Shown: positions 53,387 through 62,365, counted from the first letter of the stretch. The stretch: DNA of 64,000 bases from Vulcanococcus sp. Clear-D1 (GCF_014654725.1 NZ_JACVZV010000015.1:124001-188000); one strand, 5' to 3'. Notes: a model not told the origin generated them from the letters alone. Numbers and translations are program-made.

Positions 53387-53941
53387 TCACGCGCCGACGC
53401 GTTCACATCCTTCGGGGTGCAGTGGCTGGAAACTGTCGCGCCGGTGAAAGTCGGGTTGATCGCCGCTGTGCTGCCAGGCCCAATAGCTCAGGCCCCGCTT
53501 GGGATGCTCCAGTACAGCGGTGAGGGAGACCTCCAGCGACTGATCGGCTGGGATCCAGTGGCTGAGATCGAGCTGGAAGTGCATCTGCAGGGCGCCCTCC
53601 AATCGCCGCAAGGTGTAGGGAAGGCTGGTGACCTCGGCTACGGGCTGGAGGTTGTCCCGGTATCCCGAGAGGGCGTAAACGTTCCAGTTCCCATTTGTTG
53701 CCAGGTTGACCTCCCAGTAGGGGGCTTGGCCCTTGGCGGCGATGAAGGCTTCCAGGCAGGTGCTTTGCCACAACCCATCGCGCCGAGCGGGCGGCAGCGC
53801 GATCCTCGGCCAGCGCACGCTGCTCTCCGGGCTGCGCAGCTCAAAACGCCCGTGCAGCAGTCCACCGCGCCAGATGGCTTCGCCCTTGAGCTCGATGCAG
53901 GCCAGCTCGGTCCTTGGCTCAAACGGATGCAGGGGCTGCAT
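53387..53941 (-). CDS. DOMON-like domain protein
   Basis: The protein of 184 residues begins at the ATG at 53941 (MQPLHPFEPR), which lies inside the kinase gene; the two overlap by 23 bases. The body, with RDGLWQSTCLEAFIAAKGQAPYWEVNLATNG and NWNVYALSGYRDNL, matches the cyanobacterial DOMON-like family, which in other contexts binds heme or carbohydrate. No signal peptide or cysteine cluster is visible. Its overlap with a small-molecule kinase suggests a shared sugar-related role, which is inference. Confidence 0.75.
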   Translation of the reverse strand: MQPLHPFEPRTELACIELKGEAIWRGGLLHGRFELRSPESSVRWPRIALPPARRDGLWQSTCLEAFIAAKGQAPYWEVNLATNGNWNVYALSGYRDNLQPVAEVTSLPYTLRRLEGALQMHFQLDLSHWIPADQSLEVSLTAVLEHPKRGLSYWAWQHSGDQPDFHRRDSFQPLHPEGCERVGA

Positions 53942-55049
53942 GACGCTCCACCAGATGTCTGAGCGCCGGCATCTGGGATTCAATGCTGGCGGTGAGTTGG
54001 AACTGAACCAGGGCCCGCTGCAGGTTGTGATCGGGGTGGTTGGCTTTGAAGTAGGTGTTGCCCTGCAGGTAATCGCTGAAGAAGCGCAGCCCCAGTTCAA
54101 AGCTGATCAGCTGGGCTGCATCGGGGATGTAGCGCAGCTCGGCCTCAGTGAGGAAGCAACCGGCTACCCCGAGATACCCCTCGAGAACAGCCTCGGCGAG
54201 CTTGAGATCAAAGTGCACCGCATCGATCGCATCGGTTTCTTCGCCCAGCGGATTGCAGCAGGAGCGCAGGCAGTCGCCGATGTCGTAATGCACGAGACCT
54301 GGTTTCACGGTGTCCAGGTCGATCAGCGCCACAGCCTCACCGGTGTGGCGATCGAGCAGCACGTTGTTGATCTTGGGATCGCCGTGAATGGGCCGGAGCG
54401 GCAGCTCCCCGCGCTGTTTGGCACGCTCCAGCAGATCGCACAACACCTCGCGCTCGCGAATGAAGGCCATGCAGCGATCGCTGCCGGCGCTGGGCTGGCG
54501 ATCGGTCTTCACCAGGGTCCGGTGGTAGGCCGCGAGGTAGCCGGGCGTGATGTGAAAGCCCTCCAGGGTGTCCGCCAGGGCGGATGGGGCGAGATCACTG
54601 ATCAACAGGTGAAACAGCCCAAGGCCCAGCCCCAGCTCCCGCGCCTGATCAGCACCTTCCACCACATCGACGCAGTGGCTGTCGGGCACGTAGGTGATCG
54701 TGCGCCACACACCACCGGCGGTGCAGCAATGCCAGGCTTTGCCCTCCTTTTTAGTGCACACCACCTGCGGCAATTGCCAGCGGCGTTGTTGCAGCAAGGG
54801 ATGGGCGCCCCCCTCCTGGAGCTTGCGTTCGATGTGCTCACCCAGCACTTGGAGGTTCTGGATCACCAGCTGGGGCTCGGTGAACACTTGCGTGTTGATC
54901 CGCTGCAGCACCGACGGACCATCGACGGACTGCACCAGATAGGTGTCGTTCACATTGCCGTTGCCCAGGGGCTGCACCGCATGCACGCTGCCGCCGCCAT
55001 GGAATGCTTCGGCGATGGCAATCAGCTCAGGCTGAGACGGTGCAGGCAC
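53919..55049 (-). CDS. Aminoglycoside phosphotransferase-fold small-molecule kinase
   Basis: The protein of 376 residues has the APH/choline-kinase fold. The nucleotide-binding N-lobe starts with PLGNGNVNDTYLVQS, the catalytic loop is RPIHGDPKINNVLLD, and the metal-binding segment is AVALIDLDTVKPGLVHYDIGDCLRS. The family includes N-acetylhexosamine 1-kinases and fructosamine kinases, so a sugar kinase is more likely than antibiotic resistance. The overlapping DOMON-like gene downstream strengthens a sugar-related reading. Confidence 0.85.
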   Translation of the reverse strand: MPAPSQPELIAIAEAFHGGGSVHAVQPLGNGNVNDTYLVQSVDGPSVLQRINTQVFTEPQLVIQNLQVLGEHIERKLQEGGAHPLLQQRRWQLPQVVCTKKEGKAWHCCTAGGVWRTITYVPDSHCVDVVEGADQARELGLGLGLFHLLISDLAPSALADTLEGFHITPGYLAAYHRTLVKTDRQPSAGSDRCMAFIREREVLCDLLERAKQRGELPLRPIHGDPKINNVLLDRHTGEAVALIDLDTVKPGLVHYDIGDCLRSCCNPLGEETDAIDAVHFDLKLAEAVLEGYLGVAGCFLTEAELRYIPDAAQLISFELGLRFFSDYLQGNTYFKANHPDHNLQRALVQFQLTASIESQMPALRHLVERHAAPASV

Positions 55050-55129
55050 ACGTTTGGACAGGACTTGACTTCAACCTGCCAGTACACCCTCGCCTTATCG
55101 GCGTGCGAGGGCCAGTCGTTGGGCCGGAT

Positions 55130-55387
55130 TCAGCGCGTCAGAGCTTCGCGCTCGAGTTTCTCACCCTGTTCCCGCTCGATTTCACGCCGAAGTTGATGGC
55201 GAATGTGATCCGGTGATTTGTATTGGCGGGGCAGGCAGTTATGCAGGGTTTCCAGCCGGCTCCAACAGAGTGTTTTTTCAATGTTTGCAGCGGGCCTTCC
55301 TTCCAGGAGCAATTGCTTGAGTGCCTTGCGGTACAGGAAGTATTTGGCCTCCAGTTCAGCGATGGTGAGTCCTTGGCTGTCGCTCAT
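55130..55387 (-). CDS. Small conserved hypothetical protein (85 aa)
   Basis: The protein is soluble, helical and charged; it begins MSDSQGLTIAELEAKYFLYRKALKQLLLEG and ends with a basic/acidic helix (RREIEREQGEKLERE). I do not recognise it, though this style of sequence is common among cyanobacterial small proteins. It lies upstream of the kinase gene on the same strand, 80 bases away. Confidence 0.65.
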   Translation of the reverse strand: MSDSQGLTIAELEAKYFLYRKALKQLLLEGRPAANIEKTLCWSRLETLHNCLPRQYKSPDHIRHQLRREIEREQGEKLEREALTR

Positions 55388-55496
55388 CGGAGGCCTGCCC
55401 GGCGTTGCGGTTGTCTCACCGTACGCGAGCTGAGGGGGCTGATTGGGGAAATGCAGGTGTGCTGTAGCACTGTTCGGCGCAGGCTCCGCTTCAGCT

Positions 55497-57290
55497 TCAC
55501 AACCACAGCTGCAAGGCCGCCCACAGCCGTGGGCTTGGGCTGCTCGCCTCCAGATCGATCAGGCTGCTCTGAGCGGGATTGCCGCCGATGGGAAAGGCTG
55601 CCCGCAGCGACACCAGCCAGCGGCTGACACGGCCCAGATCGATCCCCACCCCTGCGCCCGCAAGGCTGTAGGTGTTCGGTTGGAGCGAGCCGCGAAAGGG
55701 CTGGCGCCAGCGCTCACCCCAGCCCACATCGGCGAAGCCCACCAACTTCAGCCACGGCTTCCATCGCCACATCAGATCCAGCTGACTCACAAGGCAGCTG
55801 CTGGAGGAGTTTTCCCCAGGCGGATAGGCCCGCACACCGTTGGGCCATCCGAGGCCGCACTGCTCGTAGCCCGAGAGGTTGGTGGCCGCCATCTGGCCGA
55901 GCAGCAGCCAGCTGGCGCTCCAGTTCTCGCTGAACACCTGTTGCCTAAGCAGGCTCAGGTTGAGCGCGCCGTAGTCGCCCTGTAGCCGGGTGGTGAATTG
56001 ATCGAACTGCTTGAAGGAGCTGTTTCCGTTGAGGTTGATCGAGCCGAACGAGCCGCCCAGCACCAAGGTGGTGTTCCCCTGACCCCAAAACTGATCGCTG
56101 CTGGTGCCCACCAAGGAGCCCCGCAGCACGCCTCCCTGCTTGTCATCGAGATTGAGCCGGTTGCGTTCATCGCGGAAGTGAAAGCCTTCTGTGCTCAGCC
56201 GCAGCCACATGCTGCGGGCATCGCGGCGCCACAGCGGTTGCTGCAGGCTCAGGCTCACTCCGCCAGTTTCACCGGTGTAGAGCACCTCGCCGGTGTTCAC
56301 CAACCGGTAGCGCCCCGCATTCGCTGAGGCGCTGAACAGCAGGCCATCGAGGCCCACGGGCCAATCGAGGCCCCACTGCAGCGGAGCCGTGCCGGTGCCT
56401 TGCCCACTGCCCCACGAGGAGGGGTTGAGCCAGAAGCGCTCGCCGCGGCCGAGGTTGTTGGCTGAGCTCCACGTTGCGAGGGTGCGCACCGTGCCCACGT
56501 AGCGGTTCAAATCGTTATCAACCTCCAACAGAACGCTCTGCCGCTTGAGATCCGCCAGCTCGAGTACCAGGATGCGTGTATCGGCATCAGCGCCGCTCTG
56601 CAAGCGGCCGCGCACCTGCACGCCCCAGAGATCGTTGAGCTTGAGGAGGGCTGATTCCAGTTTTCCCGGTCTCAGGGCTGTGCCGAGCGGAACAGCGGCG
56701 GTCACAAAGCCGATGGCCCGGGCCTCGTTGAACTGGTGGGCGTTGCTTGGATCCACCGTCACCGCCGCCAGGGTGAGGGGGGCGATCGCCAGTGTGAGCA
56801 CACCCTGTTCAGGGTCCGCCGCGATCCGATGGATGCCCACCACCTGATCGCGCTGCCAGAACCAGGCTTCGATGGCACGCTGGATCTCCCGCAGCTGTTC
56901 AGCCTCGATCCGGCGGCCGATCCACCCCTGCAGGCTTTGCTCCAGAGCCTCAATCTCGGGGAGTGTGCCCTGGAGCTCGAGCCTCCTGAGTTCGAGGGAG
57001 CCGCTCCAGGTCAATGGGCCTTGGGGCGCGCCCTGGATCAGCGGAGCGCTGTCTTCGATTGCGTCGTCGTCTTCAAGCTCGAGCAATCTCAGGCGGAGCT
57101 GGTCTTCCTGCAGGCGCTGCTGCAGCGATTGGCTGGGGGTGATCTGAGCCAGGAGGGGTGAGCCGCTGCTGAGCCCGATCAGGCCCAGGGCCGCAAGAGG
57201 CCAGAACGGCCTTCTCGCCCGCCCACGCCTTAGAGGCCGTTGATCCACTGCCGGCCCAGGGGCACCAGCGAGCGACTCACCTCGCACCAT
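55497..57290 (-). CDS. ShlB/FhaC/HecB-type outer-membrane secretion protein (TpsB-like)
   Basis: The protein of about 597 residues has an N-terminal export signal (RRPFWPLAALGLIGLSSGSPLLA), an early helical segment, POTRA-type sequence at about residues 90-200, and a C-terminal half of strand-forming sequence that ends in a barrel-like LWAALQLWL. This is the TpsB/FhaC layout for two-partner secretion. The start may be a GTG at 57248, since the first 14 residues are atypical. No TpsA exoprotein gene lies nearby, and cyanobacteria carry such proteins without known partners. Confidence 0.85.
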   Translation of the reverse strand: MVRGESLAGAPGPAVDQRPLRRGRARRPFWPLAALGLIGLSSGSPLLAQITPSQSLQQRLQEDQLRLRLLELEDDDAIEDSAPLIQGAPQGPLTWSGSLELRRLELQGTLPEIEALEQSLQGWIGRRIEAEQLREIQRAIEAWFWQRDQVVGIHRIAADPEQGVLTLAIAPLTLAAVTVDPSNAHQFNEARAIGFVTAAVPLGTALRPGKLESALLKLNDLWGVQVRGRLQSGADADTRILVLELADLKRQSVLLEVDNDLNRYVGTVRTLATWSSANNLGRGERFWLNPSSWGSGQGTGTAPLQWGLDWPVGLDGLLFSASANAGRYRLVNTGEVLYTGETGGVSLSLQQPLWRRDARSMWLRLSTEGFHFRDERNRLNLDDKQGGVLRGSLVGTSSDQFWGQGNTTLVLGGSFGSINLNGNSSFKQFDQFTTRLQGDYGALNLSLLRQQVFSENWSASWLLLGQMAATNLSGYEQCGLGWPNGVRAYPPGENSSSSCLVSQLDLMWRWKPWLKLVGFADVGWGERWRQPFRGSLQPNTYSLAGAGVGIDLGRVSRWLVSLRAAFPIGGNPAQSSLIDLEASSPSPRLWAALQLWL

Positions 57291-57478
57291 GGAAAGGCTT
57301 GCCCGGTTGCATCACCATCACCGCTGAGCTCGCTGCCCAGCCCTTCGTGCACATCTTCAAGGGCTTGGGCGAACGGAATCTGCCGCAGCGCGGCATAGGT
57401 GCGCGCGATCGCATTGATCTCGCCCGGGCTGCTGACCCCTTGGAGGTAGCGATCACGCAGGTCATCGGCGCTGTGCAT
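57230..57478 (-). CDS. Small hypothetical protein (82 aa) overlapping tpsB start
   Basis: This protein of 82 residues (from the ATG at 57478, MHSADDLRDRYLQG) is soluble and helical. It ends WINGL and overlaps the start of the outer-membrane protein gene by about 60 bases, or about 19 if that gene starts at its internal GTG. The tight linkage suggests co-translation. No family is recognised. Confidence 0.55.
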   Translation of the reverse strand: MHSADDLRDRYLQGVSSPGEINAIARTYAALRQIPFAQALEDVHEGLGSELSGDGDATGQAFPWCEVSRSLVPLGRQWINGL

Positions 57479-57616
57479 GGCCCCTGAGCAGAAGGGATCA
57501 ACCCCCATAGCCTCAGCCTGGGGAGCGGCAGGCGCAAGAGCTGTTGATCGCCATTCACATCACAGCCGCGAACACCTGCTTGGGCTGAAACGCAAGGGGG
57601 ATCACCCAGGAACGCC

Positions 57617-58417
57617 TCAGCTTGATGCCGACGTGTAGTGGCGGAGTGCGAACTGCCAGAACAGCCGTGTTGCCACCATGCTGCTCGACGCCGCTGTCAG
57701 CGAACCAAGGGCCCAGGCTGCTGAGGCTCGCCCCAACAGGGCCTCTGCGGGAACCGTGGTGAGAAAGGCCACCGGCAGCACGAGAGTGAACAAGACCCGT
57801 AATGCCGGTGGGTAGGCGCTGATCGGATAGCGGCCTGCCACCAGCGTGTAGCGCAGCACCTCGGTGGCATTCCACACCTTCACGAACCAGATCGAGAGCC
57901 CCGCCAGCAGAAACCAGAGGCTGTAGAGGATCAGGCCTCCAGCCGTGAGCAGCGCCAATGCCAGGGCCATGCCCTCCAACGACAGCGCCTCCTCGCTGTG
58001 GGCCAGGGCCCAACCGATCAGAGCGATGCCTGCCACAACCCCCGGCAATCCCCAGGGAGAAAAGCTGCGGGTCGACAGCCAGAACTGACTGTCGATCGGT
58101 TTGAGCAACACGAAATCGAGGGTGCCGTTCTGCACATGGCTCACGATCTTGCTGAGGTTGGGCTGCAGCACGCAGCTGGTGAAGCCGTCGAGCAGCGTGT
58201 AGATCCCCAGCACCACCAGGGCGCTGTTCCAGCTCCATCCCCCCAGTTCGCCCCTGGGTCCGGCCAGCAACACCAGCACAAACAGGCTGCCGGCCAGGTT
58301 GCCGAGCACCGCCACCAGTTCGATCACCAGGTTCAGCTGGTATTCGAGCTCTGCTTCCATCGAGGTCGCCCAGAAGCTGAGCAGGCTGCGCCAGTAACGG
58401 CGAACACGGTGTGCCAT
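57617..58417 (-). CDS. ABC-2 type transporter permease (second subunit)
   Basis: The protein of 266 residues has about six hydrophobic helices and resembles the ABC-2 permeases of the daunorubicin/DUF990 type (IDSQFWLSTRSFSPWG, then GLILYSLWFLLAGLSIWFVKVWN). It starts at the ATG at 58417 (MAHRVRRYWRSLL), which overlaps the first permease stop (TGATG). The two permeases and the ATPase form one exporter. The track's longer ORF upstream is antisense noise. The substrate is unknown. Confidence 0.87.
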   Translation of the reverse strand: MAHRVRRYWRSLLSFWATSMEAELEYQLNLVIELVAVLGNLAGSLFVLVLLAGPRGELGGWSWNSALVVLGIYTLLDGFTSCVLQPNLSKIVSHVQNGTLDFVLLKPIDSQFWLSTRSFSPWGLPGVVAGIALIGWALAHSEEALSLEGMALALALLTAGGLILYSLWFLLAGLSIWFVKVWNATEVLRYTLVAGRYPISAYPPALRVLFTLVLPVAFLTTVPAEALLGRASAAWALGSLTAASSSMVATRLFWQFALRHYTSASS

Positions 58418-59232
58418 CAGGCCCCCATCGCCGAATAGCGGCGCACACCAGCGCGCCACAGCAGCCGGCTGAGCGGGAACAGAACGGCGCACCACAGGGC
58501 GATGTTGAGAAAGCCAGCTCCCACATCCACGCTCTCGCCGGCCAGCAGCTTTGCCGGGAACGACACCATCGCTGGAAACGGCGTGCACTCCGCGAGGCGA
58601 CGCACGGCCGGCGGGAACGACTCCAGCGGCGCTACCAATCCCGAGAGGAACAGATAAGGAATCAGCAGCAGCCGATCGAGGGCGGCCGCTCGCTCGCTCC
58701 AGAAACAAAGCATGGCCACCAGCGTTTGCAGCAGAAAGCGCATCACGAACGCTGCTTGAATCGCCACGATCCCCAGCAGCAGCTGCCCCAGCGAGGGCAG
58801 CCACAGCCACTCGGGCTGCAGCACCACCACCCCTGCCAGCATCAGCGCCACAAACGGCACGCGTGTGGCCTGCTCTGCCACATGGGCCGCCAGGTAGCGC
58901 CAGAGGGGCTGAAGGGGCTGCAGCAATTGGGGCGAGAGCTTGCCCTGCAAGGCGTCTTCTTCAAACACGTGGATCAGCCACACGACGCTGAACTGCCGCA
59001 CCACAAAGGCAGCCAGGAAATATCGCCCCAATCCCTGGGGTGTGAGCCCCGCGGCGGCGGCTCCATCGGAGCCCTGCCACACCGCCAGCATGATCAGCGG
59101 CAACACCCCTGAGAGGGCCCAGAGGGCGATCTCAGCCCTGTACTCGAGCATGTAGGCGTATTGGCTCGAGAGCAGCGCTGCGGCGATCCGCATGGCGCGT
59201 TGGACCGATTGGAGAACGCTGCGGCGCGCCAT
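58417..59232 (-). CDS. ABC-2 type transporter permease (first subunit)
   Basis: The protein of 271 residues starts at the ATG at 59232 (MARRSVLQSV) and has six hydrophobic helices with ALWALSGVLPLIMLAVW and LLLIPYLFLSGLVAPLESFPP, typical of ABC-2 permeases. The ATPase stop lies one base before the start. Its stop is coupled to the second permease by TGATG. The set ATPase-permease-permease is a heterodimeric exporter with unknown cargo. Confidence 0.88.
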   Translation of the reverse strand: MARRSVLQSVQRAMRIAAALLSSQYAYMLEYRAEIALWALSGVLPLIMLAVWQGSDGAAAAGLTPQGLGRYFLAAFVVRQFSVVWLIHVFEEDALQGKLSPQLLQPLQPLWRYLAAHVAEQATRVPFVALMLAGVVVLQPEWLWLPSLGQLLLGIVAIQAAFVMRFLLQTLVAMLCFWSERAAALDRLLLIPYLFLSGLVAPLESFPPAVRRLAECTPFPAMVSFPAKLLAGESVDVGAGFLNIALWCAVLFPLSRLLWRAGVRRYSAMGA

Positions 59233-59233
59233 C

Positions 59234-60217
59234 TCAGCCCTGCTGCCGGAACAGGCCACCGATCAGCTCTTCGATCGGTGGATCGCTCACTTCCAGATCC
59301 ACCACCTCGAAGCGCGACAGCAGCAATCCCACCTGCTGAGTGAGCTGATCGCGCGGTATCAGCAGCCGCACCTGGTGGCCTTGATGGGCCTCGACCGTGC
59401 CGAAGCGTTCAAACGCCTCGCGCGCATGCGCCTGCCGCAGCTCGAGCCGCACCTCCCTGCAGGGGGCCAGGCGGCTGGTGAGCGCATCAAGGGATCCATC
59501 ATGAAACAGACGGCCCTGATGAATCAGCAGCACCCGCTCGCACAGTGCGGTGATGTCGCCCATGTAGTGGCTGGTGAGGAGCACCGTGGCGCCGGTGCGG
59601 CGGTTGTAGTCGGCCAGGAAATCGCGCACTCGCGCCTGGGCGTTCACATCCAGCCCCAGGGTGGGCTCATCCAGAAACAACACCGCCGGCTGATGCAGCA
59701 GCGCCGCCAGGAGCTCCGCCTTCATGCGCTGGCCCAGGGAGAGCTTGCGCACAGGCCGATGCAGCTCTTCCCCCAGCTCGAGCATCTCGGCCAGTTCTGT
59801 GATGCGCCGCTTGGCTTCGATCGCATCGATCCCGTACACCGCTGCATTCACCCGCAGGGAATCGAGCGGCGGCAGATCCCAGATCAGCTGTTGGCGATTG
59901 CCCATCACCAGCGTGATCTGCTGCAGGAATCGCTCCTGGCGCCGCTGCGGCTGGCAGCCCGCCACCTGCACCCGGCCGCCGCTGGGGTGAATCAGGCCAC
60001 TGAGCATTTTCAGCGTGGTGGTTTTGCCGGCGCCGTTGGGACCCAGAAAACCCACCACCTCACCGGGCTGGATGGCAAAGCTCAACTCCCGCACCGCCTC
60101 CACATCGCGGTAGCGACGCCGCAACGCATGGCGCACGGTGCCCGCCAACCCCGGTTGCTTATTAGCCACCCGGAAGCTCTTGCTCAGCCCCTCGGCGAGC
60201 ACGATCGCCTCGCTCAT
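59234..60217 (-). CDS. ABC transporter ATP-binding protein
   Basis: This 327-residue ATPase belongs to the ABC-2/daunorubicin-type exporters. Walker A is GFLGPNGAGKTTTLKML near residue 55, the signature is KLSLGQRMKAELLAALLHQP, Walker B is AVLFLDEPTLGLDVNAQ, and the H-loop is LLTSHYMGDI. A C-terminal extension follows the family pattern. It overlaps the upstream lipoprotein stop by four bases (ATGA) and lies one base upstream of the first permease start. Confidence 0.94.
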   Translation of the reverse strand: MSEAIVLAEGLSKSFRVANKQPGLAGTVRHALRRRYRDVEAVRELSFAIQPGEVVGFLGPNGAGKTTTLKMLSGLIHPSGGRVQVAGCQPQRRQERFLQQITLVMGNRQQLIWDLPPLDSLRVNAAVYGIDAIEAKRRITELAEMLELGEELHRPVRKLSLGQRMKAELLAALLHQPAVLFLDEPTLGLDVNAQARVRDFLADYNRRTGATVLLTSHYMGDITALCERVLLIHQGRLFHDGSLDALTSRLAPCREVRLELRQAHAREAFERFGTVEAHQGHQVRLLIPRDQLTQQVGLLLSRFEVVDLEVSDPPIEELIGGLFRQQG

Positions 60218-60540
60218 TCGTTGGGCTCGCAGGCCTGGCGGTAGCGCTCCAACCGCTTGGTGAGCTCGGCGTCCGCAGGGGAACCCGATCCCTTCACCCC
60301 CTCAGCGCGGTTCACCTGTTCGCAGGCCAGGTCGTTCTCACCGCGGTTGAACAGATCGGTCGCCGTCTCCACCGCTTCCAGCAGCCGCGGCGTGGTGGCT
60401 GCGTCCTCGGGGCTGGGTTTGGGTGCAGCGGGCACCACCGGCGCGGTCGCTGGATCAGCCGGGGGCTTGGGCTTGGGTGTGCAGGCGCTGATGCTGCAGG
60501 CCAGGGCCGCTAACAACAGCAGCTTGAGCCGGTAGGTCAT
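60214..60540 (-). CDS. Small lipoprotein, hypothetical
   Basis: The 108-residue protein has a lipoprotein signal: a hydrophobic stretch LLLLAALACSISAC with the lipobox cysteine, then a Pro/Lys/Ala-rich linker and a helical domain (RLLEAVETATDLFNRGENDLACEQVNRAEG). I prefer the ATG at 60540 (MTYRLKLLLL) over 60549. The gene overlaps the ATPase start by four bases, so the lipoprotein may be a periplasmic part of the exporter. The substrate is unknown. Confidence 0.75.
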   Translation of the reverse strand: MTYRLKLLLLAALACSISACTPKPKPPADPATAPVVPAAPKPSPEDAATTPRLLEAVETATDLFNRGENDLACEQVNRAEGVKGSGSPADAELTKRLERYRQACEPNE

Positions 60541-60551
60541 GCCCACCATTG

Positions 60552-62027
60552 TCAGCCCAGCACCGCGGCTTGTTCGGGGCTGAGGCGGCCGGCCTGCAGC
60601 AGCACCTGGGTGATCCGCTCGATGTCGAGCACCGCATGCACCCGGTAGCCCTGGCTTTCCAGTCGCTCGCGGGCTTTGCGGTCTTTGCGGCCGCCATGGT
60701 CGATGAACACCACCACATCGTTCACCACCAGGCCTGAACTCTCCAGCTTGGCGATGCCTTCGAGCACGCTGCCGCCGGTGATCAAGATGTCGTCGACCAC
60801 CACCACCTGATCGCCTTCGTTGAAGTCGCCCTCGATCAGGCGCCGGGCGCCGTGGGCCTTCACCTCCTTGCGCGGATAGATCAGCGGTTTGTGCAGCGCC
60901 AGTGAGAGGCCCGTGGCCGTGGGCAGTGAGCCGTAGGGAATGCCGGCGATGCGATCGAAATCCAGCTGCTCCAGCAGGCCGCTGTAGCCATGCAACACCC
61001 GATGGAACAGGTTCGGGTCGGAGATGATCTGGCGCAGGTCGATGTAGTAGTTGAACACCGCTCCGGATGCCTGCACATACTCCCCGAACAGCAGGCAGCC
61101 GATGTCGAACAGATCGAGGATCAGGTCGGCCATGGGGTCTTGATTGCCAGGGTGTTCAGGCGGCCCTGCCAGCCAGACGTCGCAGCTGGTGTTGGTGTCG
61201 GTTGGCTGGTTCGCCAGCCAGCGTTGCCGGCGACGGTTAATCAGTCCCTTGAGTGCGGCGGCCTGTTCACTCAGGTCGTCTTCCACCAGCAGGTTCTGCG
61301 GCAGCGGCAGCAGCAGGCCATCGGCCGCCTGGTTGAGCCCCGCCTCCAGCAGACCATCGAGCCGCTCTTCTTCGCTCCAGATGCTGCGCAGCATCAACAC
61401 CCGCTCCGGCGCTGCCTGGCGCACCTGCGCCAACACGGCTGGATCACTGGTGCCCACTTCCAGCAGCAATTGATCGGGCGTGCCCCACAGCTGGCTCTCG
61501 CGCACGATCTGCAGGAACAGCGGATCGCTCTCGCTGGGGTGGTATTGGATGCGTTTGGCAGCTGGGTTGGAGCTGCGGCAGGTGATCACCACCGCCTTGT
61601 CGGCATAAAGCAGAAACGGTGCAGCGATGTCCTGCCCGGCCAGGGGCGACAGGGTCACCGCATCCACCCCCAAGTCTTTGAACAGGTAGTGGGCCAGGGC
61701 CGTGGAGGAGTTGAGATCGCCGTGCTTGGCGTCGATGATCAGGGGCAGATCCCGCGGCACCAGATCGCGCACCTCCAGCAGCAGCTCAAGGCCCAATGGC
61801 CCCAGGGCCTGGTAGAAGCCGAGGCTGGCCTTGATCGCGCACACATGGGGGCTCGTAGCTTCCACCACGGCTTTGATCCAGTGGCGAGCCTGGCTCAAAA
61901 AGGAGCGGTTGCCCATGCCGTGGCGCAGCGCCCAGCTCTGCAGCATCTCCGGGTTCGGGTCAAGACCCGTCATCAGGAGCGACTGGCGCTCGGCGATGGC
62001 TTCAGTGAGTTGAACGAAGAAGCCCAT
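60552..62027 (-). CDS. Fused orotidine-5'-phosphate decarboxylase / orotate phosphoribosyltransferase
   Basis: One 491-residue protein holds two enzymes of UMP synthesis. The N-terminal half is PyrF-like: FVQLTEAIAERQSLLMTGLDPNPEML and LPLIIDAKHGDLNSSTALAHYLF with the catalytic Lys/Asp set near residue 100. The C-terminal half is PyrE-like, with the PRPP-binding VVVVDDILITGGSVLEGI near residue 425. The order PyrF-PyrE is the reverse of the animal UMP synthase and is known in cyanobacteria and trypanosomatids. The combined symbol pyrFE would be descriptive only. Confidence 0.94.
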   Translation of the reverse strand: MGFFVQLTEAIAERQSLLMTGLDPNPEMLQSWALRHGMGNRSFLSQARHWIKAVVEATSPHVCAIKASLGFYQALGPLGLELLLEVRDLVPRDLPLIIDAKHGDLNSSTALAHYLFKDLGVDAVTLSPLAGQDIAAPFLLYADKAVVITCRSSNPAAKRIQYHPSESDPLFLQIVRESQLWGTPDQLLLEVGTSDPAVLAQVRQAAPERVLMLRSIWSEEERLDGLLEAGLNQAADGLLLPLPQNLLVEDDLSEQAAALKGLINRRRQRWLANQPTDTNTSCDVWLAGPPEHPGNQDPMADLILDLFDIGCLLFGEYVQASGAVFNYYIDLRQIISDPNLFHRVLHGYSGLLEQLDFDRIAGIPYGSLPTATGLSLALHKPLIYPRKEVKAHGARRLIEGDFNEGDQVVVVDDILITGGSVLEGIAKLESSGLVVNDVVVFIDHGGRKDRKARERLESQGYRVHAVLDIERITQVLLQAGRLSPEQAAVLG

Positions 62028-62201
62028 CCGCCGGACTGCGGCAAGGTTGTTGATAAGAGATCACCGGCCCATCACGGTGGAAGTGGACACAGCTCGTAGC
62101 AAAAGGCGCCGGCAAGCCAATGCAGGCAGCCTGCTGATCTGGCCCTGGCCCCTGGCCGCTGCCCCCGCCGGCTGATGTGATCCGGTCGCTGAGCCCATCC
62201 T

Positions 62202-62360
62202 GTGAACCGAGAGCTCGATCAACACTGTCTGGAGTTGGCCCTGGCCGATCTGCTGATGCTGCATCCCCAGCAACGCCGCCGCGCCCTTGCCCAGTTCCGC
62301 GCCATCGATGCAGGTCTTGCCGACAAGCTGCAGCTGGAGTTGCTGCTGCATCTCTCTTGA
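62202..62360 (+). CDS. Small hypothetical protein (52 aa), not in ORF track
   Basis: This gene is too short for the track. A GTG at 62202 gives a 52-residue helical protein (MNRELDQHCLELALADLLMLHPQ then ADKLQLELLLHLS). The codon pattern fits the neighbours, and it ends five bases before the GST-like start, so the two may be co-transcribed. A role is unknown. The 174 bases before it hold nothing I can identify. Confidence 0.5.
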   Translation: MNRELDQHCLELALADLLMLHPQQRRRALAQFRAIDAGLADKLQLELLLHLS

Positions 62361-62365
62361 GCCCG

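Noticed and set aside
60990-62099. 369-residue plus-strand ORF opposite pyrFE
   Set aside because: It is antisense to conserved enzyme domains.
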